Positions 38,511 through 48,607 are shown, counted from the stretch's first letter. The stretch is 64,000 nucleotides of DNA from Tatumella morbirosei (GCF_000757425.2 NZ_JPKR02000002.1:1-64000); one strand, 5' to 3'. Numbers and translations: made by a program. Notes: generated by a model from the letters alone, not told the origin.

Positions 38511-39419
38511 ATGTCCTTAAAATTACGCCATTCTTTACTTTTTTTTGCACTTTGTACCCCTCTGACAACTGCCATCATACCGGCTCAGGCTGAACGCAGT
38601 ACTCCGGATGTTGTCAGTACAGTACAGCCTCAGATTGCTTCCGGGAGTGCGTTGGTGATTGACCTGAACACCAATAAAGTACTGTTTTCCAGCCACCCTG
38701 ACAGGGTACGGCCGATCGCCTCACTGACCAAACTTATGACGGTAATGGTGGTCCTGGATGCACATCAGTCGCTGGATGAAGTGATTAATGTGGATATCAG
38801 CCATACTCCTGAAATGAGGGGGGTATTTTCGCGGGTAAAGCTAAACAGTGAAATCAGCCGTCGTAATATGATGTTGCTGGCACTCATGTCTTCAGAAAAC
38901 CGGGCCGCTGCCAGCCTGGCAGCTCATTACCCTGGAGGGTATCAGGCATTTATCGTGGCGATGAATAATAAAGCCCGTTCACTTGGCATGATGCATACTC
39001 ATTATGTCGAGCCCACGGGTTTATCACTGCAAAATGTCTCCACCGCCAGTGATTTAGTAAAGTTACTGAAAGCCACAGAACGGTATCCTCTGATAGGTGA
39101 ACTGAGTAAAACGAAAGAAGAAACTGCGGTATTCAGTCATCCGGCGTATGCTCTGCCTTTCCGTAATACGAACCATCTGGTGTATAACGATAAATGGAAT
39201 ATCCGTCTCACCAAAACCGGTTATACCGATGAAGCGGGTCATTGTCTGGCCATGAGAACCACTATCAATGGCCGTCCGGTTGCCCTGGTGGTGCTGGATG
39301 CTTTCGGTAAATATACCCATTTTGCGGACGCCACCAGGATTCGAAGCTGGCTGGAAACCGGCAAAGCGGCTCCGGTGCCAGCGGCAGCTCTGGCGTATAA
39401 GAAAGAGAAAGCGCTGTAA
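38511..39419 (+). CDS. pbpG: D-alanyl-D-alanine endopeptidase PbpG (PBP7)
   Basis: A 302-residue periplasmic S11 peptidase cleaving D-Ala-mDAP crosslinks. The signal peptide ends near AQA at residue 27. SxxK is SLTK in [12 protein letters not shown], SxN is SSEN, and KTG is in [10 protein letters not shown]. Length is close to E. coli PbpG. It is followed by a mechanosensitive channel gene where E. coli has dld. Confidence 0.95.
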   Translation: MSLKLRHSLLFFALCTPLTTAIIPAQAERSTPDVVSTVQPQIASGSALVIDLNTNKVLFSSHPDRVRPIASLTKLMTVMVVLDAHQSLDEVINVDISHTPEMRGVFSRVKLNSEISRRNMMLLALMSSENRAAASLAAHYPGGYQAFIVAMNNKARSLGMMHTHYVEPTGLSLQNVSTASDLVKLLKATERYPLIGELSKTKEETAVFSHPAYALPFRNTNHLVYNDKWNIRLTKTGYTDEAGHCLAMRTTINGRPVALVVLDAFGKYTHFADATRIRSWLETGKAAPVPAAALAYKKEKAL

Positions 39420-39606
39420 CCCAATCCGGTACTGCTGAATTACTGGTTACGTGGCCAGATTTTCGGGAGATCAGCTTATCCGGGCTTTCCGGAAGTCCAT
39501 TTTCAGTGCCATTCTTATAGCTGAGTGGGGCATAACCCTCTACAACCTATAGCTGGCCAGTTATTTTTGAATTCATTGTTCTGCTATCTTTGGATACAAC
39601 GTCATT

Positions 39607-42057
39607 ATGCGTATTTTATCGATCACCTTTAGACTATTTTTATTACTGATAGGCTTGCAGATTTCGGTGCAGGTCTATGCGGACAATACTGATAACGGCC
39701 AGCAAACCACCGCAGCGCCCCAGGTGAATGCCAGCCGTGAACTGTCCAAAATGCAGATCATCCTCGATAAAATTAAAGGGCAGGTGTCAGGATCGACCAA
39801 CGATGCATCACTAAGTCAGCTGAATGATATGGCGCAGCAGTTGTCAGAAAATGCGGATACCCTGGGACAGAGTCTTATTCCCGAACGACAGAAAGTGGAG
39901 GCTCAGCTTGCTGTGTTGGGCGCCGCTCCAGCCCCCGGCAGTGGTGTCAGGGAAACGGCGGATGTTACTAACCAACGTCGTTCTCTGGAAGCCAAAAAAA
40001 CTGAGCTGGACAATCAGATTAAGCAGGCCGACAGCCTGAAAAATGGCAGTCTGAATCTGTCTGCTCAAATTCTTAATTTACGTCGCGACCAGCTAAAAAC
40101 GCAACTGGCGTTGAATTCAGGCAGTATTTTATCGTCAGCGTTTTGGCAACCACTGTATAACAGTAATCAGTTTGACCGGGAGAAGATCACTAATTTCGGG
40201 GCTGAACTACTCAATACGGTGACACTTTCGTGGGCGCCGGAATGGAGGGCAGGCACCCTTTGCTGGTTATTAGCGGCAGTGTTGGTGATGGTGTTAGGTC
40301 GCCGATATATGGAAGAGTTCCTGGCCTGGGTCAGCATTAATAAATTACCTGAAGGACGGCTAAGACGCAGTTTTTTGGCAACGGCAGTAGCCCTGACGAC
40401 CCTGCTGGCTATCGTTTTGTCATTCAATTTCCTGGCACATGCCTTTACCCGGATTGACGAGGTGAACAGTGATGTGGAGGACTATGTTACTCGTCTGGTC
40501 TATCTGAGTATCAGTTGTGGTCTGATTGCGGGACTGGGCAGAGCATTTTTATCAACCCGTCGTCCTTCGTGGCGTCTTGCCAATATCAGTAATGAAGTTG
40601 CGCAGGCGATGAAGCCTTTTCCGACGATTATTGCCTCACTGGTATTTATTTTTCAGGCTCTGGAAAGTTTTAACTACAGTGTCGGCACTAGTGTAAATAC
40701 CACAGTATTTGGTAATGGTTTGACCGCATTACTGATCGGAATATTCTGCGTGGTGATTGTGCTGCGGATCAAACGTACCCGTCGGCGAATGAAAAATGAA
40801 GATAATACCCCTCCGGCTCGTTCGACACTGGCCGCACTGATTGAGTTTGCGTTGTTCGTTACCGGCCTTGTGATTCTGCTGTCACTGATGATTGGATATG
40901 TGTCGTTTGGTCGCTTTGTCAGTTATGAAACGGTCTGGGTTGGTATTTTGTTCAGTTCGTTCTATTTGTTGAGCCATCTGGCTGGTGACAGCAGTGAAGC
41001 CATTTTTTCTACCAGTAATGCCTGTGGTCGGCGGGTACAAAGTTCGTTGAATATTCAGGAACGTTACCTGACTCAGTTTTCTTCGCTGCTGGCCGCAGTA
41101 TTAAAATCTGTGCTGGTACTTCTGCTGGTGTTCGGCTTATTTAACGGCACCATTACCTCTTCCTCACCGGCTGACATGCTTCAGAAAGCCCTGGCGTTCT
41201 GGGGAGGTAAAGGGCTGGAAAAGCTGAACATCGTGCCTTCACAGGTCGTCAATGCCATTATTATGTTGATTGCCAGTATCTGCGTTTTACGCCGAGTACG
41301 TCGTTGGCTGGACGATGAATTCTTACCTAAGACCGCGATGGACAAAGGGATGCGGGTATCCGTGGTCACCTTGTTCAGTAACGTTGGCTATGTGTTAGTG
41401 GTACTGATGACACTGTCTGTGATGGGGGTACAGTGGAACAAACTGGCCTGGATTGTCAGTGCATTATCGGTAGGGATTGGTTTCGGTCTGCAGGAGATTG
41501 TTAAAAACTTTATTTCTGGTTTGATTCTGCTGACAGAACGCCCGGTGAAGGTCGGAGATCTCGTCGGGATTGGGGGTTATGAAGGGGATATCCGTCGTAT
41601 TAATGTCAGGGCTACTGAAATCCAGCTGTCGGATAAATCTACGGTCATTGTGCCAAATTCTCAGCTGATTTCTCAGAATGTGCGTAATGCGACCATGGGC
41701 AATGCTCAGGGGGTGGTGACTATTCCGATGACCTTCCCGTTGGATATAGACCCGGTTAAAGTCAAAGAGATTTTACTCAGTGTTTATAGTGAAAATGAAC
41801 GCATACTTGAGAACTCGGCACCTTCGGTAAGTTTTAAGGATCTCTCTTCACAAGGGATTTCACTCAGCGTCACCGGTAATGTCGCGACTCAGCGTCTGAT
41901 TTCGTCAGTGAAAAGTGAGTTGCTGTTTGAGATCCTGGTGCGTCTGAGAGATGAAGGCATTGCACTGTCATCTCCACAGACCATGGTGATTGAACAGAGA
42001 TCATCAGCCGGTGCGGCGGATCCTGTAGAGATATTATCTGCTGATCGTCAGGGATGA
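39607..42057 (+). CDS. DUF3772 mechanosensitive ion channel (MscS family)
   Basis: An 816-residue MscS-type channel. A signal peptide ends near residue 25; a periplasmic coiled-coil DUF3772 domain spans about 45-200; then about ten hydrophobic segments; the MscS pore helix and beta domain are near 615-700 with SVGIGFGLQEIVKNFISG and TERPVKVGDLVGIGGYEGDI. VIVPNSQLISQNVRN follows. It differs from E. coli YbiO and MscK in domain order. Likely an osmotic safety valve. It lies between pbpG and bglX. Confidence 0.9.
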   Translation: MRILSITFRLFLLLIGLQISVQVYADNTDNGQQTTAAPQVNASRELSKMQIILDKIKGQVSGSTNDASLSQLNDMAQQLSENADTLGQSLIPERQKVEAQLAVLGAAPAPGSGVRETADVTNQRRSLEAKKTELDNQIKQADSLKNGSLNLSAQILNLRRDQLKTQLALNSGSILSSAFWQPLYNSNQFDREKITNFGAELLNTVTLSWAPEWRAGTLCWLLAAVLVMVLGRRYMEEFLAWVSINKLPEGRLRRSFLATAVALTTLLAIVLSFNFLAHAFTRIDEVNSDVEDYVTRLVYLSISCGLIAGLGRAFLSTRRPSWRLANISNEVAQAMKPFPTIIASLVFIFQALESFNYSVGTSVNTTVFGNGLTALLIGIFCVVIVLRIKRTRRRMKNEDNTPPARSTLAALIEFALFVTGLVILLSLMIGYVSFGRFVSYETVWVGILFSSFYLLSHLAGDSSEAIFSTSNACGRRVQSSLNIQERYLTQFSSLLAAVLKSVLVLLLVFGLFNGTITSSSPADMLQKALAFWGGKGLEKLNIVPSQVVNAIIMLIASICVLRRVRRWLDDEFLPKTAMDKGMRVSVVTLFSNVGYVLVVLMTLSVMGVQWNKLAWIVSALSVGIGFGLQEIVKNFISGLILLTERPVKVGDLVGIGGYEGDIRRINVRATEIQLSDKSTVIVPNSQLISQNVRNATMGNAQGVVTIPMTFPLDIDPVKVKEILLSVYSENERILENSAPSVSFKDLSSQGISLSVTGNVATQRLISSVKSELLFEILVRLRDEGIALSSPQTMVIEQRSSAGAADPVEILSADRQG

Positions 42058-42126
42058 CCCTTAAGCACGGTGGCATTCGTTCCCGACGTCCGTGATGCAT
42101 GCTATGCTTTTCATAAGCCTTTTCAG

Positions 42127-42150
42127 ACCGGTGCAGGACGTTGCACCGGT
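42127..42150. other. Perfect hairpin upstream of bglX
   Basis: ACCGGTGCA and TGCACCGGT form a perfect nine-base-pair stem with a six-base loop, ending 35 bp before the bglX start. No T-run follows. It could be an operator or a leader hairpin; nothing in the sequence decides. Confidence 0.45.
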
Positions 42151-42184
42151 TACGAGCCTGCCATCTACCGCCGAGAATCTGCTG

Positions 42185-44479
42185 ATGAAATGGATTTACC
42201 CGTTACTGTTTGCCAGTATTACCCTTCCTTCGGCCATCGCTGCTGCGTCACAACCTGCTGCGTTTGGGGATGAGAAGGCACGCGATGCTTATGTCACTCA
42301 GTTGCTGGCAAAAATGACCCTTAACGAAAAAATCGGTCAGTTACGTCTTATCAGTGTTGGTCCTGATAATCCCAAATCAGCCATTCGCGAAATGATCCGC
42401 AAAGGGCAGGTCGGGGCAATCTTTAATACCGTCACCCGTCAGGATATTCGTGCCATGCAGGATCAGGTGATGCAGTTAAGTCGCCTGAAAATCCCGTTGT
42501 TCTTTGCTTATGATGTGGTTCATGGTCAGAGAACGATCTTTCCTATCCCGCTGGGACTGGCTGCCAGCTGGGATTTGGATGCCATAAAAACCGTAGGTCA
42601 GATCTCCGCTTATGAAGCCGCAGATGACGGGCTGAATATGACCTGGGCGCCGATGGTTGATGTCAGCCACGAACCCCGCTGGGGACGTATGTCTGAAGGT
42701 TTCGGTGAAGATACCCTGCTGACTTCTGAAATGGGACGAACCATGGTACAGGCTATGCAGGGCAAGAGCCCGGCAGATCGCTATTCTCTGATGACCAGCG
42801 TAAAGCATTTTGCACTGTATGGCGCGGTGGAAGGCGGGCGGGAATATAATTCTGTTGATATGAGCCCGCAGCGTATGTTCCAGGAATATCTGCCTCCTTA
42901 TAAAGCGGCGTTAGATGCCGGCAGCGGCGGCGTGATGGTGGCACTTAATTCAATCAATGGTGTACCCGCCACCGCAGATAGCTGGCTGCTAAAAGATGTG
43001 TTGCGGGATCAGTGGAAATTTAAAGGGATCACCATCAGTGATCACGGTGCGATAAAAGAACTAATCAAACATGGTGTCGCCAGTGATCCACAGGATGCGG
43101 TGCGTATTGCGCTGAAATCCGGGATCGATATGAGCATGAGTGATCAGTATTACAGCCAGTATCTCCCCGGGCTTGTGAAAAGCGGTGCAGTGACGATGGC
43201 TGAAATTGATGATGCTACCCGCCATGTGCTGAACGTCAAATACGATATGGGTCTGTTCCGCGATCCTTACAGTCATCTCGGGCCGGCGGGCAGTGATCCG
43301 GCGGATACCAATGCGGAAAGTCGTCTGCATCGTCAACAAGCTCGCGACGTCGCGGCTGAAACCTTAGTTTTGCTGAAAAATCGCTTAGGCATTTTACCGC
43401 TGAAGAAACAGGGAACCATTGCACTGGTGGGGCCACTGGCAGATAGTCAGCGCGATATTATGGGTAGCTGGTCAGCAGCCGGCGTCGCAGGACAGTCAGT
43501 CACTTTATTGCAGGGAATGCGCGAAGCGCTGGACGGTAAGGCCACGCTGCTCTATGCCAAAGGTTCGAATATTACCGATAATCCGTTGGTACAGAAATTT
43601 CTTAACAGCTATGAGCAGGCGGTGACAGTGGATAAACTGCCTCCGCAACAATTGCTGGATCAGGCCGTTGCGGCAGCCAAAAAAGCCGATGTTATTGTTG
43701 CCGCGGTGGGTGAGTCTCAGGGAATGGCACATGAAGCTTCCAGCCGCAGTGATATTCGTATTCCGGAAAGCCAGCGTAAGTTACTGGCGGCACTGAAAGC
43801 TACTGGTAAACCCTTGGTGATAGTATTAATGAACGGCCGTCCTCTGGATATCAGTCAGCAGGATACGCAGGCAGATGCGATTCTGGAAACCTGGTTTAGT
43901 GGTACTGAAGGTGGCCATGCTATTGCTGATGTCCTGTTCGGCGATAAAAACCCGTCAGGCAAGTTGCCCGTCTCTTTCCCGCGTTCTGTGGGGCAGATTC
44001 CGATTTATTACAATCACTTGCCAACGGGGCGTCCGTACAATTATCTGCATCCGGATAAATATACCTCGCATTATTATGATGCGATGAACGGACCGCTGTA
44101 TCCGTTTGGTTATGGTCTGAGTTACACGAAATTTACGGTGTCTCCAGTGACATTATCCGCCAGCCACTTTTCACGCGGCGGGAGCCTGCAGGCGAGTGTG
44201 ACTGTCACTAACAGCGGTAAACGTGACGGAGCCACCATCGTGCAGATGTACCTCAATGATCCGGTGGCGAGTCTGAGCCGACCTGTCGAAGAACTGAAAG
44301 GCTTCCGTCGGGTCAACCTGAAAGCCGGAGAATCACAAAAGGTGACATTTACGGTGGATGAAGGTGCTCTGAAATTCTGGAATTCTCAGATGAAGTATGT
44401 GGCGGAACCCGGTAATTTCAATCTGATGATTGGCCTGGATTCAGTACGTACTCAGAAAACGCAGTTCACCTTTCAATAA
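42185..44479 (+). CDS. bglX: Periplasmic beta-glucosidase BglX
   Basis: A 764-residue glycoside hydrolase family 3 enzyme. A signal peptide covers the first 20 or so residues (MKWIYPLLFASITLPSAIAA). The catalytic nucleophile Asp is in GITISDHGAIKELIKHG, and KIGQLRLISVGPDNP, PRWGRMSEGFGEDT and the C-terminal fibronectin-III-like domain are conserved with E. coli BglX (765). The ATG at 42185 gives the signal peptide; an in-frame ATG at 42092 is rejected. It hydrolyses beta-glucosides in the periplasm. Confidence 0.96.
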   Translation: MKWIYPLLFASITLPSAIAAASQPAAFGDEKARDAYVTQLLAKMTLNEKIGQLRLISVGPDNPKSAIREMIRKGQVGAIFNTVTRQDIRAMQDQVMQLSRLKIPLFFAYDVVHGQRTIFPIPLGLAASWDLDAIKTVGQISAYEAADDGLNMTWAPMVDVSHEPRWGRMSEGFGEDTLLTSEMGRTMVQAMQGKSPADRYSLMTSVKHFALYGAVEGGREYNSVDMSPQRMFQEYLPPYKAALDAGSGGVMVALNSINGVPATADSWLLKDVLRDQWKFKGITISDHGAIKELIKHGVASDPQDAVRIALKSGIDMSMSDQYYSQYLPGLVKSGAVTMAEIDDATRHVLNVKYDMGLFRDPYSHLGPAGSDPADTNAESRLHRQQARDVAAETLVLLKNRLGILPLKKQGTIALVGPLADSQRDIMGSWSAAGVAGQSVTLLQGMREALDGKATLLYAKGSNITDNPLVQKFLNSYEQAVTVDKLPPQQLLDQAVAAAKKADVIVAAVGESQGMAHEASSRSDIRIPESQRKLLAALKATGKPLVIVLMNGRPLDISQQDTQADAILETWFSGTEGGHAIADVLFGDKNPSGKLPVSFPRSVGQIPIYYNHLPTGRPYNYLHPDKYTSHYYDAMNGPLYPFGYGLSYTKFTVSPVTLSASHFSRGGSLQASVTVTNSGKRDGATIVQMYLNDPVASLSRPVEELKGFRRVNLKAGESQKVTFTVDEGALKFWNSQMKYVAEPGNFNLMIGLDSVRTQKTQFTFQ

Positions 44480-44530
44480 TCCTGGAAACTCTCAGTTCAG
44501 GGCAATCCCTTTGTCCTGAACCACAACAGT

Positions 44531-45406
44531 ATGATAAATGTAATACGCGATAAAATAGCCCGACAGGTATACCGGTTGAACGGGTTATCTCTGAATGAGT
44601 TTGATCTGACGCGGCCGGTCGGCGACCCAGGGCTGTTCGGACCTGACAGTATGGTATGGACTGTTCACGGCGATTTCTCATCGATGATGTGTGGCGGGAT
44701 TGCCGCCTTGTTACTTCAGATGCAGCACCCCTCTGCTCTGGCCGGTGTCTGGGATCACTCTGACTTTAGAAGTGATCTGTTCGGGCGCTTGCGCAGAACC
44801 AGTCAGTTCATTGCCGTCACCAGTTTCGGTAATCGCCAGGATGCTGAATTTTTGATTGATAAAGTCAGGCGTATTCATCTGCGGGTTTCAGGTATCAACC
44901 CCGATGGGGAGCAATATCAGGCCAGTGACCCCGGTTTATTGCGCTGGGTTCATGTGGCAGAAACCTCAAGTTTTCTGGCTGCCCATCTGCGCTATAAAAA
45001 TCCTTCTCTCAGTGTGGCCGAGCAGAACCGTTATTATGCGGAAGCTTCACTGACCGGCCATGCTTTGGGGGCAACGGACCTTCCGCTCACGGTGAGTGAT
45101 GTTGAGGACTATCTGGCGAGTATGCGACCACAATTACGTACCGATGAACGAACTCTGGAGGTTAGCCGGTTATTATTTTCTGCGCCCGCTCCGTCAAAGG
45201 CAGCCCGGCCGGTAATGAATATCATGCTCAGGGCAGGGGCCGATCTGCTGCCGGTATGGACTCAGGTTCCCGGAGTCCCACTACGCAGTGCCAGACAACA
45301 GGCGGCCACCCGATATAGTATGCACTGCATTGCCAGGCTACTGCGTTGGTCAATCCGACAGGGGGCCTGGCATAAAGCGATGCAGCGCGTTGGGAGGATT
45401 TCCTGA
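44531..45406 (+). CDS. Oxygenase MpaB family protein (DUF2236)
   Basis: A 291-residue protein of the MpaB/DUF2236 family (PF09995), which also includes the rubber-cleaving latex-clearing proteins. The N-terminal GPDSMVWTVHGDFSSMMCGG and LLQMQHPSALAGVWDHS, the RTSQFIAVTSFG segment and LRWVHVAETSSFL with a conserved His are visible. Members bind haem and cleave or hydroxylate hydrophobic substrates. The substrate here is unknown. It lies between bglX and idi, same strand, gap of 51 bp. Confidence 0.82.
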   Translation: MINVIRDKIARQVYRLNGLSLNEFDLTRPVGDPGLFGPDSMVWTVHGDFSSMMCGGIAALLLQMQHPSALAGVWDHSDFRSDLFGRLRRTSQFIAVTSFGNRQDAEFLIDKVRRIHLRVSGINPDGEQYQASDPGLLRWVHVAETSSFLAAHLRYKNPSLSVAEQNRYYAEASLTGHALGATDLPLTVSDVEDYLASMRPQLRTDERTLEVSRLLFSAPAPSKAARPVMNIMLRAGADLLPVWTQVPGVPLRSARQQAATRYSMHCIARLLRWSIRQGAWHKAMQRVGRIS

Positions 45407-45469
45407 GGCAAACAATTTCATGGTGCAGTACAGAGGTATATACTTGCCGCAGGTTAATTAAGGAATTTT

Positions 45470-45988
45470 ATGCCAGTGATCGAAGTTATTCTTGTTGATC
45501 AAGATGATAACCCCACAGGAAAAATGGAAAAACTGGAGGTGCATCAAAAAGGACTGATGCACCGGGCGGTGACTGTCTATGTTTTCAACGCCAGAGGTGA
45601 ACTCCTGTTACAGCGACGCGCTGAAAATAAGTACCATTGCGGTGGTTTATGGAGTAATACCTGTTGCGGTCACCCTTTTCCTGGTGAGACGACACAGCAT
45701 GCCGCGGAACGACGTTTACAGGAAGAAATGGGAATATCGCTTGCTTTGAATCCGGCGTTTGAGATCAGTTACAAACTGGCCCTGGATAACGGCTTAACTG
45801 AACACGAATATGGTCATATATTTTTTGGGGTGACTGACGCATTGCCAGAGTTAAATCCACAGGAAGCGGATGCATGGCGCTACAGCAGTCTGGCCGGGGT
45901 ACAGCTGGAAATTGCCGCTAATGCTGAAAGGTTTACTCCCTGGTTCCTGTATACGATCCAGAAAGTTTTAGACAGTCAACGGCCATAG
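45470..45988 (+). CDS. idi: Isopentenyl-diphosphate delta-isomerase, type I
   Basis: A 172-residue Nudix-fold isomerase interconverting IPP and DMAPP. GLWSNTCCGHPFPGE holds the catalytic Cys and metal His; the Nudix helix is AERRLQEEMGI; HEYGHIFFG carries the catalytic Glu. AAGGA is upstream of the ATG. In many Pantoea strains idi belongs to carotenoid clusters, but no crt gene is nearby. Confidence 0.95.
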   Translation: MPVIEVILVDQDDNPTGKMEKLEVHQKGLMHRAVTVYVFNARGELLLQRRAENKYHCGGLWSNTCCGHPFPGETTQHAAERRLQEEMGISLALNPAFEISYKLALDNGLTEHEYGHIFFGVTDALPELNPQEADAWRYSSLAGVQLEIAANAERFTPWFLYTIQKVLDSQRP

Positions 45989-46002
45989 CCCCTGGTGGGC
46001 GG

Positions 46003-46042
46003 ACGGGCAGAATGGATGTTTACCCGCGGTGAATCTGCCCGT
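46003..46042. terminator. Possible terminator between idi and the small membrane peptide
   Basis: ACGGGCAGA at 46003-46011 pairs perfectly with TCTGCCCGT at 46034-46042 around a 22-base loop in the convergent gap. There is no T-run, so the call is weak. Confidence 0.4.
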
Positions 46043-46050
46043 AGCCGTGA

Positions 46051-46155
46051 TTATTTACCGATGATAATGCTGTAGCCGACCAGCATCAGGCCACCCATAC
46101 CGCCAAGTGCCATTAACAGGAAAAGGAAAGTAATGCCGATTTTTTGCAGGTTCAT
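46051..46155 (-). CDS. Small hydrophobic membrane protein, 34 residues
   Basis: A 34-residue frame starting MNLQKIGITFLFLLMALGG, with one transmembrane segment and ending SIIIGK. AGGAG lies about ten bases upstream of the ATG. The glycine-rich hydrophobic core and short charged ends resemble the regulatory small membrane proteins of enterobacteria, but I do not recognise the family. It lies between idi (convergent) and dinG (divergent). Leader and codon content look natural; homologues in related genomes would confirm it. Confidence 0.6.
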   Translation of the reverse strand: MNLQKIGITFLFLLMALGGMGGLMLVGYSIIIGK

Positions 46156-46360
46156 TTCTAGACCACTCCTCGTTCAGAGAACTGATAATAACTCTTAACG
46201 GGCTTGTGATAAACGTTAACATTATGTTGGACAGGAATTTTGATTTTTGCAGGGTATTTTTCTGTATAGCAACGGCCTGTTTCATCAGAAGTTGTCGTTT
46301 TACAAAAAAGCATGCTGTTTTTTTAGACTAATAGTCAGACAGGACTGCCGTCAAAAGAAA

Positions 46361-46380
46361 TACTGTGTAAAAATACAGGC
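46361..46380 (+). promoter_or_regulatory. LexA (SOS) box of dinG
   Basis: TACTGTGTAAAAATACAGGC contains CTG-N10-CAG with an AT-rich centre, a strong match to the LexA consensus. It ends about 25 bp before the dinG start, so dinG should be damage-inducible as in E. coli. Confidence 0.88.
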
Positions 46381-46404
46381 TGATTCTTTCAGCCGATGGT
46401 CGTT

Positions 46405-48607
46405 ATGGTTCTGACACCTGCAATAAAATTACAGATTGGTGAATGGTATAAGCAGTTACAGGCACAGGTGACTGATTTTGTACCCCGCCAGCCTCAGCGT
46501 CAAATGATCGCAGAGGTCGCCAAAACGCTGTCAGGGGATGAAGGACGACATCTGGCTATTGAAGCCCCGACCGGAGTTGGCAAAACTCTGTCCTATCTTA
46601 TCCCTGGCATTGCCATTGCCCGTTCCACCGAAAAAAACGCTGGTGGTCAGCACCGCAAATGTGGCCTTACAGGATCAGATCTTTGACAAAGATTTACCTC
46701 TTCTTAAACAATTTATTCCCGATCTGACATTTACCGCCGCTTTTGGTCGCCGTCGTTATGTTTGCCCGCGCAACCTGAGTTTTATGACCGAACAGCAGGA
46801 TGCGCAGGGTGATCTGCTGTTCTATCTTGAAGAGGGATCGCCGACCAGTGATAAAGGTTTGTCAGGTGAAGCGCAGCAACGACAGCAAAAAATCGCTAAC
46901 CGGTTACAGAAATCGCTCAATAGCGGGGAGTGGGATGGCCTGCGTGATCACTGTAGTGTTCAGATTGAGGATGTTCACTGGTTGCGTATGTCTACGGATA
47001 AAACCAGTTGTCTTGCTCATCATTGCCAGTGGTATCGCGAATGCCCGTTTTTCCTTGCCCGTAGGGAAATTGAACACTCCGACGTGGTGGTGGCTAACCA
47101 CGCTCTGGTGATGGCGGCTCTGGAAACTGACGCTGTGTTACCCCCGGCGAAAGAAATGCTGTTAGTGATGGATGAAGGCCACCATCTGCCCGAAGTCGCA
47201 CGGGATGCATTGGAGATGAGCAGTGATATATCGCCAGCCGGTGCAGGGCTTCAGCTGGATCTATTCTGTAAGCTGGTGGAAACCTTGCGCGGCTGGTTTA
47301 CCTTTAAATCTCCCCCCTCACTGGCTAATCCTGAGAGGCTCGCTGAACATTGCGCTATCGTTCGTCAGTTGATAATGGAACTGGTGGCAGAGATGCTGCC
47401 ATTATTACCCGAACAGGGAGAGACTCCGGTTGAATACCGTTATGTGCTGGGTGAACTTCCGGAAGAGACTGAGGAGCGTTGCCAGCGGTTGTTTAAGCTG
47501 AGTGATGCCTTACTTGGGCTGACCGAAAATCTGATTAATATGCTGGGAGAAATGACCGGCAAAGAAGACATTGTCCGTATTCATCGCGGGCTGTTACAGC
47601 TGAACCGTTTTCTGGGGTGGTTTGAATCATTGAGCAAACTGTGGTGGCTGGCGGGTCTAAAACAGTTGTCGGGGGCACCCGTCTCAAAATGGCTGACCAC
47701 CGAATGGCATGAAGGTAAACGCCAGTTGTTCTTTCACTGTGCTGGTATTCGGGTGAGTGACCAGTTGGAAAAACTACTGTGGCGCAAAGTCCCGCATGTC
47801 ATTCTGACGTCAGCGACGTTGCGTTCGCTGAACAGCTTCCGCAGGCTGAGTGAGATGTCCGGATTGAACGAAGCCGCCGGGGATCGTTTTATTGCTCTGG
47901 ATTCTCCCTTTGATCATGTCAGGCAAGGTAAGCTGGTGGTTCCAAAAATGCAATACGAACCACACATTACTCAGGAAGCTTCGCATATTGCGGAAATGGC
48001 CCGTTACTTCCGACAGCAGGTTGAACAGAAGAAGCACACCGGGAGTCTGGTATTATTTTCCAGTGGTCGGGCAATGCAGTTATTCCTGAATGAAGTGGCT
48101 GATTTACGGCTTATGTTGTTGGTGCAGGGCGATCAACCCCGTTCCAGGTTAATTACTTTGCACCGGCAGAGGGTTAAGGATGGACAGCAGAGTGTACTGG
48201 TTGGGCTGCAGTCATTTTCAGAAGGACTGGACCTGAAGGGGGAATTGCTGACTCAGGTTCATATTCATAAAATATCTTTTCCTCCTGTAGATAGCCCGGT
48301 TATTGTCACAGAAGGAGAATGGCTCAGGAGCCAGCAACGTTACCCGTTCGAAATCCAAAGTTTGCCGAGTGCTTCATTTACCCTGATCCAGCAGGTCGGG
48401 CGATTAATTCGTAGTCACCAGTGCTTCGGTGAGGTGATTATTTATGACCGAAGGCTGTTCAGCAAGGCTTATGGCAGCAGGTTGTTGGCAGCTTTACCGG
48501 TGTTTGCCATTGAGCAGCCGGATATTCCACCCGCGGCTGTGAGTAAAGCTAAAAAAACGACAGTGACCAGCGGCAAAACTCAGAACCGGCGCCGTCCACG
48601 ACGTTAG
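46405..48607 (+). pseudogene. dinG: ATP-dependent helicase DinG, frameshifted at an A7 tract
   Basis: An XPD-like Fe-S helicase that unwinds R-loops and forked DNA. MVLTPAIKLQIGEWYKQL starts as in E. coli. Walker A APTGVGKTLSYLIPG is in the first frame; after GIAIARSTEK at 46621-46640 the homology continues as KTLVVSTANVALQ in the +1 frame, through TDKTSCLAHHCQWYRECPFF (Fe-S cysteines), VMDEGHHLPEVARDA and the C-terminal helicase motifs. Removing one A from the seven at 46631-46637 restores a 733-residue protein (E. coli 716). The rest is well conserved, so the change is recent or a sequencing error. Transcriptional slippage on A7 might partly restore the frame. As read, the product stops near residue 94. 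Confidence 0.9.

Noticed and set aside
46628-46638. Programmed -1 ribosomal frameshift at A-AAA-AAC in dinG
   Set aside because: The heptamer is present, but a -1 shift leads to the wrong frame; restoration needs +1 (or loss of one A).
46538-48607. Second, independent helicase gene starting at 46538
   Set aside because: Its first 30 or so residues are out of frame with DinG homology; it is the 3' part of the frameshifted dinG.
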